Source: Desulfopila sp. IMCC35008 (GTDB lineage Bacteria; Desulfobacterota; Desulfobulbia; Desulfobulbales; Desulfocapsaceae). Taken from it: a DNA stretch of 64,000 nt. The DNA is taken from the NCBI RefSeq assembly GCF_010646885.2, contig NZ_CP050700.1, forward strand, positions 6,020,001 to 6,084,000, read 5' to 3'. Below the pieces are notes generated by a model. That model ran no database searches. It had not been told where the DNA came from and saw nothing but the letters and a program-made list of their open reading frames with translations. Each line of letters begins with the position of its first letter. The stretch's first letter is position 1. Below are positions 17,230 to 27,324 of this stretch, piece after piece. Position numbers and translations under genes: made by a program.

Positions 17230-20200
17230 ATGAATACTATCGGCACCAATGAGATGAATGGAACGCATATAAATCCGATAGGAACTGCAATGATTGTCAA
17301 TGGTACGGTTATGGTTGAAAGGGCATCCGGGGAGAAAGCGACTCTTGTGCCGAGTAATCCCGTTTACCTTAACGACAGAATCCAGACTGGCTTCAACGGG
17401 TCCGTATCAATTCTCCTCAATGATGGGGAGTCTGACCTTCTTGCTCTCGGTAAAATGACCGACATGGTGCTTGATAGTGATGTTGTGCCGGAAAATGCCT
17501 TAGCTGCAAATTTCGATTCAGTTGCAGATGCTGAGGAGATTCAGAACCTGCTCCTCGATGATGATTATGATCCGACCATAGAACTTGAGGCACCGGCAGC
17601 GGGCCCTGCAGGCGGTGTTGCTAATGCAGGTGGTGGTACCTCGCAGGTTCGTTTTAACCTGACTGCAGGTGAGGTTACGCCGGAATCTGGGGCTGAAACT
17701 ATTGGGATTCAAAATGAATTTGCGAACCTGGACATTCGGGCACAAGAGGTCGAGGTCGAACCTGTCATTGTTGAAGAATTTACAGTCGATGCCCAGGAAG
17801 AGCCAACAGTGGCGGCAGTCGCTGCACCTGAACTTTCGCCTCCTGCCGATCCTGATCCTGTTGTTCCTGAGATACCAACATCTAGCCTCCCAGGTGAACC
17901 CACAGCAGGAGTTTATGAATCTTCAGTGGATGAGAGAGGCCTTGAAGAAGGTACCGGAAACCCAATTGATAACCCTATCCAGACGAGTGGAACACTTGAA
18001 CAGCTTGGTATAAGCGGCGGACCAAATGGTCTGGATTATGTAACTTTCACCAGTACGCTGACCAACAATGAGGGTGATTATGATCCGGGAATGTCTGGTT
18101 CAGTTGTGGTTCAAGGTGAGTATGGGAATCTTACCATCTTTGCAGATGGTACGTGGGAATATGAGCTGACGGATAATACGACAGATCATAGTGAGGCTGG
18201 TAAAACAGGAGACAATGACGTTGTTACAGACGAGTTCTCATTTACTGTTGTAGATAATGCGGGGCAGACAGTGACCGGTGGGCTCAGTGTTGATGTTTAT
18301 GATGATGGGCCGGTCGTAAGCATTGATACTGTCACAGGAGCCCAGGTTGCAGTTACAGTTGAAGAGGACGGGATGTCGCTGTTCGAACGTGGCGATAATG
18401 ATGGTTCGGAAGGCAATAAGTCAGCAACAGAGGAGAGTAACAGTGATGATGAATTCGTGTCTGGTGCCGCAGAAAGTCTTCATTCCCTGTTCAGCGCTGA
18501 TGTTACTGTAGGTGCCGACGAACCTGCCGGTACCCCTACGATCATGACCAGTTTGGCTAGTGATACGTCAGAACTGGTCAGCCTGTACTCAAACGGTAAA
18601 TTGGTAGAGTACGAAGTAGATGGGAATACACTTACCGGAACGGTAGATGCTGGTGCGACGCCGGTATTTACCCTGACAGTGAACGATGACGGCAGCTGGA
18701 GTTTTGACCTTGATGACCAGCTGGATCATGTTGAAGACGGCAATAGTGAAGGTACGCTTCTGAAAACGAGTCTGAATGACGATGTAGGAGTAGACGGTAT
18801 AGACTTTAGTTCGGTGTTGCAGGGCACAGTAACTGCATCAGATAACGACGGTGACGAAGCGAGTGAAACGATAGGAGCAGCTGCCGGCTCTTTTGTCGTA
18901 AAAGTAGAGGATGATGTACCAGTAGCAAGTGCAGATACAGTTATAGGGGCCAAAGTTGAAGCGACGGTTGAAGAGGACGGTATGTCTCTTCTTGATCGTG
19001 GCGATAATGATGGTTCGGAAGGCAATAAGTCAGCAACAGAGGAGAGTAACAGTGATGATGAATTCGTGTCTGGTGCCGCAGAAAGTCTTCATTCCCTGTT
19101 CAGCGCTGATGTTACTGTAGGTGCCGACGAACCTGCCGGTACCCCTACGATCATGACCAGTTTGGCTAGTGATACGTCAGAACTGGTCAGCCTGTACTCA
19201 AACGGTAAATTGGTAGAGTACGAAGTAGATGGGAATACACTTACCGGAACGGTAGATGCTGGTGCGACGCCGGTATTTACCCTGACAGTGAACGATGACG
19301 GCAGCTGGAGTTTTGACCTTGATGACCAGCTGGATCATGTTGAAGACGGCAATAGTGAAGGTACGCTTCTGAAAACGAGTCTGAATGACGATGTAGGAGT
19401 AGACGGTATAGACTTTAGTTCGGTGTTGCAGGGCACAGTAACTGCATCAGATAACGACGGTGACGAAGCGAGTGAAACGATAGGAGCAGCTGCCGGCTCT
19501 TTTGTCGTAAAAGTAGAGGATGATGTACCAGTAGCAAGTGCAGATACAGTTATAGGGGCCAAAGTTGAAGCGACGGTTGAAGAGGACGGTATGTCTCTTC
19601 TTGATCGTGGCGATAATGATGGTTCGGAAGGCAATAAGTCAGCAACAGAGGAGAGTAACAGTGATGATGAATTCGTGTCTGGTGCCGCAGAAAGTCTTCA
19701 TTCCCTGTTCAGCGCTGATGTTACTGTAGGTGCCGACGAACCTGCCGGTACCCCTACGATCATGACCAGTTTGGCTAGTGATACGTCAGAACTGGTCAGC
19801 CTGTACTCAAACGGTAAATTGGTAGAGTACGAAGTAGATGGGAATACACTTACCGGAACGGTAGATGCTGGTGCGACGCCGGTATTTACCCTGACAGTGA
19901 ACGATGACGGCAGCTGGAGTTTTGACCTTGATGACCGGCTGGATCATGTTGAAGACGGCAATAGTGAAGGTACGTTTCTGAAAACGAGTCTGAATGACGA
20001 TGTAGGAGTAGACGGTATAGACTTTAGTTCGGTGTTGCAGGGCACAGTAACTGCATCAGATAACGACGGTGACGAAGCGAGTGAAACGATAGGAGCAGCT
20101 GCCGGCTCTTTTGTCGTAAAAGTAGAGGATGATGTACCAGTAGCAAGTGCAGATACAGTTATAGGGGCCAAAGTTGAAGCGACGGTTGAAGAGGACGGTA

Positions 20201-23200
20201 TGTCTCTTCTTGATCGTGGCGATAATGATGGTTCGGAAGGCAATAAGTCAGCAACAGAGGAGAGTAACAGTGATGATGAATTCGTGTCTGGTGCCGCAGA
20301 AAGTCTTCATTCCCTGTTCAGCGCTGATGTTACTGTAGGTGCCGACGAACCTGCCGGTACCCCTACGATCATGACCAGTTTGGCTAGTGATACGTCAGAA
20401 CTGGTCAGCCTGTACTCAAACGGTAAATTGGTAGAGTACGAAGTAGATGGGAATACACTTACCGGAACGGTAGATGCTGGTGCGACGCCGGTATTTACCC
20501 TGACAGTGAACGATGACGGCAGCTGGAGTTTTGACCTTGATGACCAGCTGGATCATGTTGAAGACGGCAATAGTGAAGGTACGCTTCTGAAAACGAGTCT
20601 GAATGACGATGTAGGAGTAGACGGTATAGACTTTAGTTCGGTGTTGCAGGGCACAGTAACTGCATCAGATAACGACGGTGACGAAGCGAGTGAAACGATA
20701 GGAGCAGCTGCCGGCTCTTTTGTCGTAAAAGTAGAGGATGATGTACCAGTAGCAAGTGCAGATACAGTTATAGGGGCCAAAGTTGAAGCGACGGTTGAAG
20801 AGGACGGTATGTCTCTTCTTGATCGTGGCGATAATGATGGTTCGGAAGGCAATAAGTCAGCAACAGAGGAGAGTAACAGTGATGATGAATTCGTGTCTGG
20901 TGCCGCAGAAAGTCTTCATTCCCTGTTCAGCGCTGATGTTACTGTAGGTGCCGACGAACCTGCCGGTACCCCTACGATCATGACCAGTTTGGCTAGTGAT
21001 ACGTCAGAACTGGTCAGCCTGTACTCAAACGGTAAATTGGTAGAGTACGAAGTAGATGGGAATACACTTACCGGAACGGTAGATGCTGGTGCGACGCCGG
21101 TATTTACCCTGACAGTGAACGATGACGGCAGCTGGAGTTTTGACCTTGATGACCAGCTGGATCATGTTGAAGACGGCAATAGTGAAGGTACGCTTCTGAA
21201 AACGAGTCTGAATGACGATGTAGGAGTAGACGGTATAGACTTTAGTTCGGTGTTGCAGGGCACAGTAACTGCATCAGATAACGACGGTGACGAAGCGAGT
21301 GAAACGATAGGAGCAGCTGCCGGCTCTTTTGTCGTAAAAGTAGAGGATGATGTACCAGTAGCAAGTGCAGATACAGTTATAGGGGCCAAAGTTGAAGCGA
21401 CGGTTGAAGAGGACGGTATGTCTCTTCTTGATCGTGGCGATAATGATGGTTCGGAAGGCAATAAGTCAGCAACAGAGGAGAGTAACAGTGATGATGAATT
21501 CGTGTCTGGTGCCGCAGAAAGTCTTCATTCCCTGTTCAGCGCTGATGTTACTGTAGGTGCCGACGAACCTGCCGGTACCCCTACGATCATGACCAGTTTG
21601 GCTAGTGATACGTCAGAACTGGTCAGCCTGTACTCAAACGGTAAATTGGTAGAGTACGAAGTAGATGGGAATACACTTACCGGAACGGTAGATGCTGGTG
21701 CGACGCCGGTATTTACCCTGACAGTGAACGATGACGGCAGCTGGAGTTTTGACCTTGATGACCGGCTGGATCATGTTGAAGACGGCAATAGTGAAGGTAC
21801 GTTTCTGAAAACGAGTCTGAATGACGATGTAGGAGTAGACGGTATAGACTTCTCCTCTGTTTTACAGGGCACTGTAAATACAATGGATCAAGACGGCGAT
21901 GTAGCGAGTGATACGATAGGAGCAGCGATGGGTAGTTTTGTTGTTACTGTCGAGGATGATGTGCCGGAATCAAGCTACAATGCATCTACTTATTTTGTTT
22001 CAGAATATGCAGGTTATAACAGCGTAGTTGGCACCTATACTATTGATGAGAGTGGCAATCCTGTATTTCAAGAAATCATTATTGAAAGTACGAATACTCT
22101 TGTCGGTGGATCACAGGGTGAAAATGAACAGTCTTTAGATCAACTGATTGATCCTGGAACTAAATTCTTCTTGCTGGCAAATGGGGCAGGTCCACTTTCC
22201 CAGACAATTCTTACCGATAACTCTGTGGTGGAATTTGTAAAAAATGATGCCGAAACGGGGTGGGTGTTACAGATTGATGGGTCGATTTTGGTACGCCAAG
22301 CCAACAATAACCAAGTTGAAGTTCCGGCATACTTCATGGACTCGTCAATGAATGCAGATGGAGCTGAACACTTTCAGGATGAGAATGGTAATTTTTTGAA
22401 TGAGGTACCTGCTGAAGGTGCGGAAATACGAATAGAAGATTTGCCTAACCCTGGTAGCGGGAGTGATTATAATGACCTTGTCCTCCGGGTTGAGGTTGGA
22501 CCAGTAGTAGATGAAACTGATTTGAGTGATGATGATCCAGATACACCGACAGTCTTTGGTAATTTATTTGATGGGACGGGAGGATTCAAAATTGCCTCGG
22601 GTGCAGACGGCCCAGGCCAGTTACATGTTAATGCAAACGTCATTAATGTCACAAATACTGGTGCTGATTATTATGATCCAAATAGTTCTGACCCGACTGT
22701 ACCTCTTGTTATGGATGGAAATGGAGATTCTTCAATAACCACTCATAGTCAGGTTGGAACATTAGTTATTTATGATAATGGAGACTGGGAGTATAAATTA
22801 ACTGACAATACCACGATACATCCAGATAATGACCCTGGCGGGGGAGACCATACGGATGGTGACTCTGATCATGGCAGTGGCGATCAGGTCCAGGACCTTT
22901 TTGACATCGTGTTTTCTGATGCAGATGGAGACAGTGTTACCTCACAACTTGTCGTCAATATCAATGATGACAGCCCAGTGGTGACGTTCATGGCTAACGG
23001 AGGTACAAGCCTGTCAGTAGATGAAGATGCGCTTGGTAACACAGTTGGTGTAGAGGCCTCCCTGAATAATATCGACACTGATCTTACAACCGGTTTGGTC
23101 GATGCTGACGGAAGTGATACAGATCAGGACAGATTTGATTTGTCGGCTCTTGTTGATTCGGCCAGTTTTGGTGCCGATGGGCCAGCTTCTTCAGGGTCGG

Positions 23201-25218
23201 TAGGATTTTCGATAGTAGATGCCTTTTTGGTGGACGGTGCAGAAGTTCTGAAATCAGATGGCAGTGCATTGAAATCAGGTGATGCTACTGTTCAGTACAA
23301 GGTTGTTTCTGGTGATTTGATAGGAGTAACAGGTTTTAATAGCGCAGACGAGACGGAAATATTCCGTTTTAGTGTTGAGCAGGAGGGTGACAACTGGTAC
23401 GGCACCTTCAACCTTCAGGGTCCAGTGGATCATACTGGGATCAATGACGATGGTGAGGGCCTGACCCTTTCAGGACTGGGTGAGTATATAGAGGTCCTGT
23501 TGACAGATGGCGATGGAGATACTGCTACCTCCAATCTTGGATCATTGGAGTTGACGATAGATATCGAAAATGATGTGCCAAAAATTGGATCTACTCAAGA
23601 TAGTCTCTTGGCTAATGAGATAGGTAACAGTGTTACTGGGGATTTAGGGGTTCTGCCAGGTGCTGATGGACTATCGGGAGCAGATTTAGGTTTTAATTCT
23701 GGTGAGGCAGTAACAGCGACATTTTTAGATGAACAAAGTATTCAACAATCCTATACAATTAAGAGTAATGGTGATGATCTGCAGTGGGTGAAAAATTCTG
23801 AAGGCAACTGGTCTGCAGTACCTGGAGGTGTTGGGCAAGCTGCATTTACAGTGGTTCTTGATAGTGACTCAGGAAGTTATACTGTAACACAAACAGGAGC
23901 GATTGATGGGGTTGAGGAGTATGGTGGAGTTTTTGGTAATGACAATGATATCGTCAGAAGTGAAGATAAGTCACCAGAAATGCTGATTATTGGTGCTGAT
24001 TATTCTGACGTTGTCAGTAATTCCACTACATATACCGATGGGGTCTTTGTTTTGGCCGAGGCTTTCGGTAGGACCCCTTCAGAGAGCGTGTACGTAAAAA
24101 CTTCTAATGAAGGAATAGGTGTTGGGTATATTTCTAATCAAGGAGGGAACGGGCAGTTTTTAGCTGGTAACTACAATGATACTCATGTTTGGGAATCTCA
24201 ATCTGTGTCATTTAAGTTTTTGTCAGAGGCCACTGTTGTTAACGGGGAAGTACAAGATTCTGGTTCTAATCTCTTACCTGCAACTTCGGTCACAGTTGCT
24301 TTTAATATGTTGGGGTTTGGAGAAACAGCTTCTGCAACACTATGGCTTGATGATCAACTAGTTGGTGCCGTTAACTTTACTCCTTCTGAAGATCTCTTTA
24401 CCGGAAATGGGCAGGGGAATGCACTGGGGAACTCAAATGTTGAACCAACATATACCTTCACAACTGATGACACAGGTGGCAGTGCATTTGACGAAATACG
24501 GTTAGCGGTCGCCGACCCAAACACTTCAGATGAGGTCGACTTTGATTTTGAAGCTGATTACAGGATCGCATCGATCGAAGTAGATTCTTATTTAGAAGAT
24601 ACAGATCATACTATAACTATACCATTTGAGGTTGTTGATAGCGATGGTGACACAGCAACTGGAGAAATCAATGTAACTTTTGATTCTGTTGGAGACTTGG
24701 ATGCAACAGAGGTTTATGAGGATCAAAATGATCCCAACAACCCAGGAATGGCAATATCCGGGAGCACTGACTCGGATGTGATAATTGGTACTTCGGGTAA
24801 TGATTCAATCATAGCCGAGGAAGGGGATGATGTTATTTTTGGTGGAGAAGGAGACGACATTATTTTCGGTGGAACCGGAGGAGATGAACTCTATGGTGGT
24901 GGTGGAAATGACCAGCTTATAGGTGGTGACGGTGAAGATGAATTAGATGGTGGTGCTGGCAACGATATACTGATAGGAGATGATATCCTTTTTGGCGATA
25001 CTGGAGACCCCAATGTTATCGTAGAAGATGATGATCTTGTTGACACACTTATCGGTGGAGATGGTCTAGGTGATGTTGCTGGTGATGCGGATTCAAATGA
25101 CGATGTAGATGATGGGAACAATGATAATATTAATGACCCAGATATCGCAACTGTCGAGGATTATATTACTCAGGATGAACTTGATGCGTTAATACCTCCA
25201 ACTGGTGATATTGTATAA
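17230..25218 (+). CDS. LapA-type giant RTX adhesin with six near-identical repeats
   Basis: A 2,662-residue, highly acidic secreted protein. Residues 1-110 form an N-terminal retention-like module (GTAMIVNGTVMVERASGEK, NDRIQTGFNGSVSILLNDG). A PAAG site follows at 122-125 in the context DPTIELEAPAAGPAGG, matching the di-alanine site where LapG cuts LapA. Next come a VCBS-like domain (about 250-355), six 203-residue tandem repeats (about 364-1581) of T1SS-143/DUF5801 or VCBS type, and a DUF4114-like domain ending DYNDLVLRV (about 1590-1757). Further VCBS/T1SS repeats lead to RTX nonapeptides (GGEGDDIIFGGTGGDELYGG) near 2510-2593. The RTX part implies type I secretion and calcium binding. The start has AAGGA 11 bases upstream. 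No exporter, lapD or lapG is adjacent. Confidence 0.93.
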   Translation: MNTIGTNEMNGTHINPIGTAMIVNGTVMVERASGEKATLVPSNPVYLNDRIQTGFNGSVSILLNDGESDLLALGKMTDMVLDSDVVPENALAANFDSVADAEEIQNLLLDDDYDPTIELEAPAAGPAGGVANAGGGTSQVRFNLTAGEVTPESGAETIGIQNEFANLDIRAQEVEVEPVIVEEFTVDAQEEPTVAAVAAPELSPPADPDPVVPEIPTSSLPGEPTAGVYESSVDERGLEEGTGNPIDNPIQTSGTLEQLGISGGPNGLDYVTFTSTLTNNEGDYDPGMSGSVVVQGEYGNLTIFADGTWEYELTDNTTDHSEAGKTGDNDVVTDEFSFTVVDNAGQTVTGGLSVDVYDDGPVVSIDTVTGAQVAVTVEEDGMSLFERGDNDGSEGNKSATEESNSDDEFVSGAAESLHSLFSADVTVGADEPAGTPTIMTSLASDTSELVSLYSNGKLVEYEVDGNTLTGTVDAGATPVFTLTVNDDGSWSFDLDDQLDHVEDGNSEGTLLKTSLNDDVGVDGIDFSSVLQGTVTASDNDGDEASETIGAAAGSFVVKVEDDVPVASADTVIGAKVEATVEEDGMSLLDRGDNDGSEGNKSATEESNSDDEFVSGAAESLHSLFSADVTVGADEPAGTPTIMTSLASDTSELVSLYSNGKLVEYEVDGNTLTGTVDAGATPVFTLTVNDDGSWSFDLDDQLDHVEDGNSEGTLLKTSLNDDVGVDGIDFSSVLQGTVTASDNDGDEASETIGAAAGSFVVKVEDDVPVASADTVIGAKVEATVEEDGMSLLDRGDNDGSEGNKSATEESNSDDEFVSGAAESLHSLFSADVTVGADEPAGTPTIMTSLASDTSELVSLYSNGKLVEYEVDGNTLTGTVDAGATPVFTLTVNDDGSWSFDLDDRLDHVEDGNSEGTFLKTSLNDDVGVDGIDFSSVLQGTVTASDNDGDEASETIGAAAGSFVVKVEDDVPVASADTVIGAKVEATVEEDGMSLLDRGDNDGSEGNKSATEESNSDDEFVSGAAESLHSLFSADVTVGADEPAGTPTIMTSLASDTSELVSLYSNGKLVEYEVDGNTLTGTVDAGATPVFTLTVNDDGSWSFDLDDQLDHVEDGNSEGTLLKTSLNDDVGVDGIDFSSVLQGTVTASDNDGDEASETIGAAAGSFVVKVEDDVPVASADTVIGAKVEATVEEDGMSLLDRGDNDGSEGNKSATEESNSDDEFVSGAAESLHSLFSADVTVGADEPAGTPTIMTSLASDTSELVSLYSNGKLVEYEVDGNTLTGTVDAGATPVFTLTVNDDGSWSFDLDDQLDHVEDGNSEGTLLKTSLNDDVGVDGIDFSSVLQGTVTASDNDGDEASETIGAAAGSFVVKVEDDVPVASADTVIGAKVEATVEEDGMSLLDRGDNDGSEGNKSATEESNSDDEFVSGAAESLHSLFSADVTVGADEPAGTPTIMTSLASDTSELVSLYSNGKLVEYEVDGNTLTGTVDAGATPVFTLTVNDDGSWSFDLDDRLDHVEDGNSEGTFLKTSLNDDVGVDGIDFSSVLQGTVNTMDQDGDVASDTIGAAMGSFVVTVEDDVPESSYNASTYFVSEYAGYNSVVGTYTIDESGNPVFQEIIIESTNTLVGGSQGENEQSLDQLIDPGTKFFLLANGAGPLSQTILTDNSVVEFVKNDAETGWVLQIDGSILVRQANNNQVEVPAYFMDSSMNADGAEHFQDENGNFLNEVPAEGAEIRIEDLPNPGSGSDYNDLVLRVEVGPVVDETDLSDDDPDTPTVFGNLFDGTGGFKIASGADGPGQLHVNANVINVTNTGADYYDPNSSDPTVPLVMDGNGDSSITTHSQVGTLVIYDNGDWEYKLTDNTTIHPDNDPGGGDHTDGDSDHGSGDQVQDLFDIVFSDADGDSVTSQLVVNINDDSPVVTFMANGGTSLSVDEDALGNTVGVEASLNNIDTDLTTGLVDADGSDTDQDRFDLSALVDSASFGADGPASSGSVGFSIVDAFLVDGAEVLKSDGSALKSGDATVQYKVVSGDLIGVTGFNSADETEIFRFSVEQEGDNWYGTFNLQGPVDHTGINDDGEGLTLSGLGEYIEVLLTDGDGDTATSNLGSLELTIDIENDVPKIGSTQDSLLANEIGNSVTGDLGVLPGADGLSGADLGFNSGEAVTATFLDEQSIQQSYTIKSNGDDLQWVKNSEGNWSAVPGGVGQAAFTVVLDSDSGSYTVTQTGAIDGVEEYGGVFGNDNDIVRSEDKSPEMLIIGADYSDVVSNSTTYTDGVFVLAEAFGRTPSESVYVKTSNEGIGVGYISNQGGNGQFLAGNYNDTHVWESQSVSFKFLSEATVVNGEVQDSGSNLLPATSVTVAFNMLGFGETASATLWLDDQLVGAVNFTPSEDLFTGNGQGNALGNSNVEPTYTFTTDDTGGSAFDEIRLAVADPNTSDEVDFDFEADYRIASIEVDSYLEDTDHTITIPFEVVDSDGDTATGEINVTFDSVGDLDATEVYEDQNDPNNPGMAISGSTDSDVIIGTSGNDSIIAEEGDDVIFGGEGDDIIFGGTGGDELYGGGGNDQLIGGDGEDELDGGAGNDILIGDDILFGDTGDPNVIVEDDDLVDTLIGGDGLGDVAGDADSNDDVDDGNNDNINDPDIATVEDYITQDELDALIPPTGDIV
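18319..21972 (+). repeat. Six tandem 609-bp repeats within the adhesin gene
   Basis: Units begin near 18319, 18928, 19537, 20146, 20755 and 21364 with a strict 609-base period. From the shared GGCGATAATGATGG anchor (18391, then 19000 and onward) they are nearly identical in DNA. Unit 1 differs at its 5' end and unit 6 from about 21849. Units 3 and 6 alone carry CGG for CAG (Arg for Gln) and TTT for CTT (Phe for Leu), so the array reads as two copies of a three-unit block. Confidence 0.95.
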
Positions 25219-25269
25219 TTCTCATAAGATATAAAATATCTTCATATGATATTTGCGTAAAATAATTCT

Positions 25270-25311
25270 ATATAAGGCGAGACAGGTTCATCTGTATCGC
25301 CTTATATTTTT
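25270..25311. terminator. Bidirectional terminator after the adhesin
   Basis: Perfect arms ATATAAGGCGA (25270-25280) and TCGCCTTATAT (25297-25307), with an inner ACAG/CTGT pairing and T or A tracts on both sides. The right arm contains the stop codon of the racemase gene on the other strand. Confidence 0.8.
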
Positions 25312-25997
25312 AGTGCCATCCGAACAGCTGCTTCGGCATGTATATCCGTTGTGTTGAACAACTGAATATCCACATCGCCCGGCCCAACCAGCATACAAAT
25401 CTCTGTACATCCTAAGATTATCCCTTTGGCACCCTGTTCCTGCAGGGTTCCAATAATTCGTTGATACTCGATTCTGGATTCCTCACTCACAATACCTTTG
25501 CACAGTTCGTCAAAAATAATCCGGTCGACAATATCCATGTCATCATCTGATGGCGTAACGACGTTCAGACCGTGTTGTTCAATGAGTCTTCCCTTGTAAA
25601 AATCCTCGGTCATGGTGACCTTGGTTCCCAGCAGCCCGATTGTATTTTTTTTCTCAGACTTGACCTTCTCTGCAGTTGCATCAGCAAGATGAAGCAATGG
25701 GATGGATATGGCACCCTGGATCTGGTCGGCCAGTTTGTGCATGGTGTTGGTGCAGATCAACAGGAAGTCGGCTCCACCTTTTTCGATCTGGGTCGCGTAC
25801 TGGCAAAGGTGTTTTTCCAGTTCTTTCCAGTTGCCTTCAGCCATCAACTGCTCCAGTGGGTGAAAATCCACACTGTACATGGCTATTTGTGCCGAATGCA
25901 GACCACCCAGCTCCTTGCGGATACCTTCGTTAATCAGTTTGTAATAGAGGGCGGTAGATTCCCAGCTCATACCGCCAAGCAGGCCAATTGTCTTCAT
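25302..25997 (-). CDS. Aspartate/glutamate racemase family protein
   Basis: A 231-residue cofactor-independent amino-acid racemase. The N-terminus MKTIGLLGGMSWESTALYY is typical of the aspartate racemase (YgeA-type) group. The two catalytic cysteines are visible: Cys82 in LICTNTMHK and Cys197 in LGCTEICML. It would interconvert L- and D-aspartate, glutamate or a related amino acid; broad-specificity racemases share these motifs, so the substrate is open. The gap to the DMT exporter upstream is only 5 bp, so the two are probably one operon and the exporter might handle the same amino acid (inference). Confidence 0.9.
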   Translation of the reverse strand: MKTIGLLGGMSWESTALYYKLINEGIRKELGGLHSAQIAMYSVDFHPLEQLMAEGNWKELEKHLCQYATQIEKGGADFLLICTNTMHKLADQIQGAISIPLLHLADATAEKVKSEKKNTIGLLGTKVTMTEDFYKGRLIEQHGLNVVTPSDDDMDIVDRIIFDELCKGIVSEESRIEYQRIIGTLQEQGAKGIILGCTEICMLVGPGDVDIQLFNTTDIHAEAAVRMALKI

Positions 25998-26002
25998 GAT
26001 AC

Positions 26003-26956
26003 TCAGCTCCGTAGTGGTTGGACTGTTCCGGGTTCAATTGTTTCCAGGGATGGTTCCGGCAGGGACTCGTCCATAGCTTTGGTCTGTTTCTTGCGCTGCA
26101 GCATCAGCAGGTTGCCAAGGAGAATTAGTCCCACCCCGCAGAGTGCCGAACCGGACCAGTGATAGTTTTCCCAGATAGTAGAAATTCCAAGCGCTACCAG
26201 GGGAAAGAGCAAGGTCGCATAGGCCGCACGGTCAGCACCAATGTTGCCTATTAAGGTGAGGTAACAGCCAAAGGCGATGATCGAACCGAAGATCGACAGA
26301 TAGAAGAGAGAACCGATATAGATAAAGGAGGTGTCGATGGAGAATTCCTTGCCTGTGACGATCGCAATAAACAGCATGATCGCAGCTCCGTAGGCCATGC
26401 CGTAACTGTTTGTCTGCACCACCGGCAGTCCATGTTTCTGGTTCCTGGCAGAGAGGATATTACCCAAAGAAGCAAGGTAGGTCGCAACAATACAGAGCAG
26501 TATGCCTTGCATCGACTCATCGTTTAAGGAGAGTGATGTTATCTCCGGCCTGAAGACAAGGATGATGCCGAGAAGTCCCAAAATACCTCCGATAATGACC
26601 CGTCTGTCCAGTGGTGATCGTAAAAAGAGAAAGCCGTTAATCATGTTCATCAACAGGATGGTCGAGAATATAACCGCTGCCAACCCGCTATTGATCTGCA
26701 GTTCGGCCAGGTAGAACAGGAGATAGTTGAATCCGAACAGGAAGGTTCCCTGTAAAGCGATGAAAAAATGATCGTTGCCGGTGAAACGCATTCGCAGCTT
26801 ACGGAACCGGCACCAGATAAACAAAAGAGCTGCAGCCAGGGCAAAACGATAAGCCACGCTGACCACCGGGTCGATTTGGCCGAGTTGCAGTTTGATGCCT
26901 ATCCAGGTGGAGCCCCAGATAAAAACCGTGGCAAAATAAAAGAGGAAATTCTTCAC
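26003..26956 (-). CDS. DMT-family (EamA) membrane transporter
   Basis: A 317-residue protein with ten predicted membrane segments and two EamA domains. It begins with FLFYFATVFIWGSTWIGIKLQLGQIDPVVS, a classical EamA opening, and ends with a polar tail. The start is the GTG at 26956, the only start compatible with the first helix. It lies 5 bp upstream of the racemase gene in the same direction. Likely an exporter of an amino acid or similar metabolite; the substrate is unknown. Confidence 0.87.
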   Translation of the reverse strand: MKNFLFYFATVFIWGSTWIGIKLQLGQIDPVVSVAYRFALAAALLFIWCRFRKLRMRFTGNDHFFIALQGTFLFGFNYLLFYLAELQINSGLAAVIFSTILLMNMINGFLFLRSPLDRRVIIGGILGLLGIILVFRPEITSLSLNDESMQGILLCIVATYLASLGNILSARNQKHGLPVVQTNSYGMAYGAAIMLFIAIVTGKEFSIDTSFIYIGSLFYLSIFGSIIAFGCYLTLIGNIGADRAAYATLLFPLVALGISTIWENYHWSGSALCGVGLILLGNLLMLQRKKQTKAMDESLPEPSLETIEPGTVQPLRS

Positions 26957-27102
26957 GACATTGTATCCTGTATTGAGATATGAGATGCTGCCAACCGGTG
27001 ACAGTGTGGAGCGTCCCTGTTTGTTTTCATCTCATGGTACAATACTGCCGTTAATGGAAAAGAACAGATGCAGAAAAATGTTTTTTGAACCGGTACAGAT
27101 TG

Positions 27103-27324
27103 CTATTCTTTTGCTGCCTCCTCGAGCTGTTTGTTGTGTCCTTCCTGCAATTGACCTGCTAATTCTGCTTTATTGATACTGCTCTTGATCTCTTCGGCGG
27201 CATTATGACCGACCTGCTCCATCTGTTCCTGAACGGTTGGTTTGTCCTTTTTCTCCTCACTGGAGCATCCGTTGAAAAGAGACAAGAGTAGAACGCAGGC
27301 CGAGATATGGATTAATGATTTCAT
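27103..27324 (-). CDS. Small lipoprotein of unknown function
   Basis: A 73-residue protein with a lipoprotein signal (LLLSLFNGC, lipidated Cys20) and a charged, probably helical remainder (EEKKDKPTVQEQMEQVGHNAAEEI). Its ATG overlaps the stop of the ModF-like gene (ATGA), so it is translationally coupled to it. No known domain was recognised. It is the third gene of a thioesterase/ModF-like/lipoprotein unit. Confidence 0.75.
   Translation of the reverse strand: MKSLIHISACVLLLSLFNGCSSEEKKDKPTVQEQMEQVGHNAAEEIKSSINKAELAGQLQEGHNKQLEEAAKE

Noticed and set aside
16972-17268. Antisense open frame across the adhesin start
   Set aside because: Overlaps the well-supported adhesin start and lacks a ribosome binding site or domain.
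18726-21461. Five identical antisense open frames of 99 residues, one per repeat unit
   Set aside because: They recur with the 609-bp period because the coding strand repeats; serine-rich composition and no ribosome binding site.
18319-21972. Possible CRISPR array
   Set aside because: Repeats are 609 bp, directly adjacent without spacers, and in frame within the adhesin gene.
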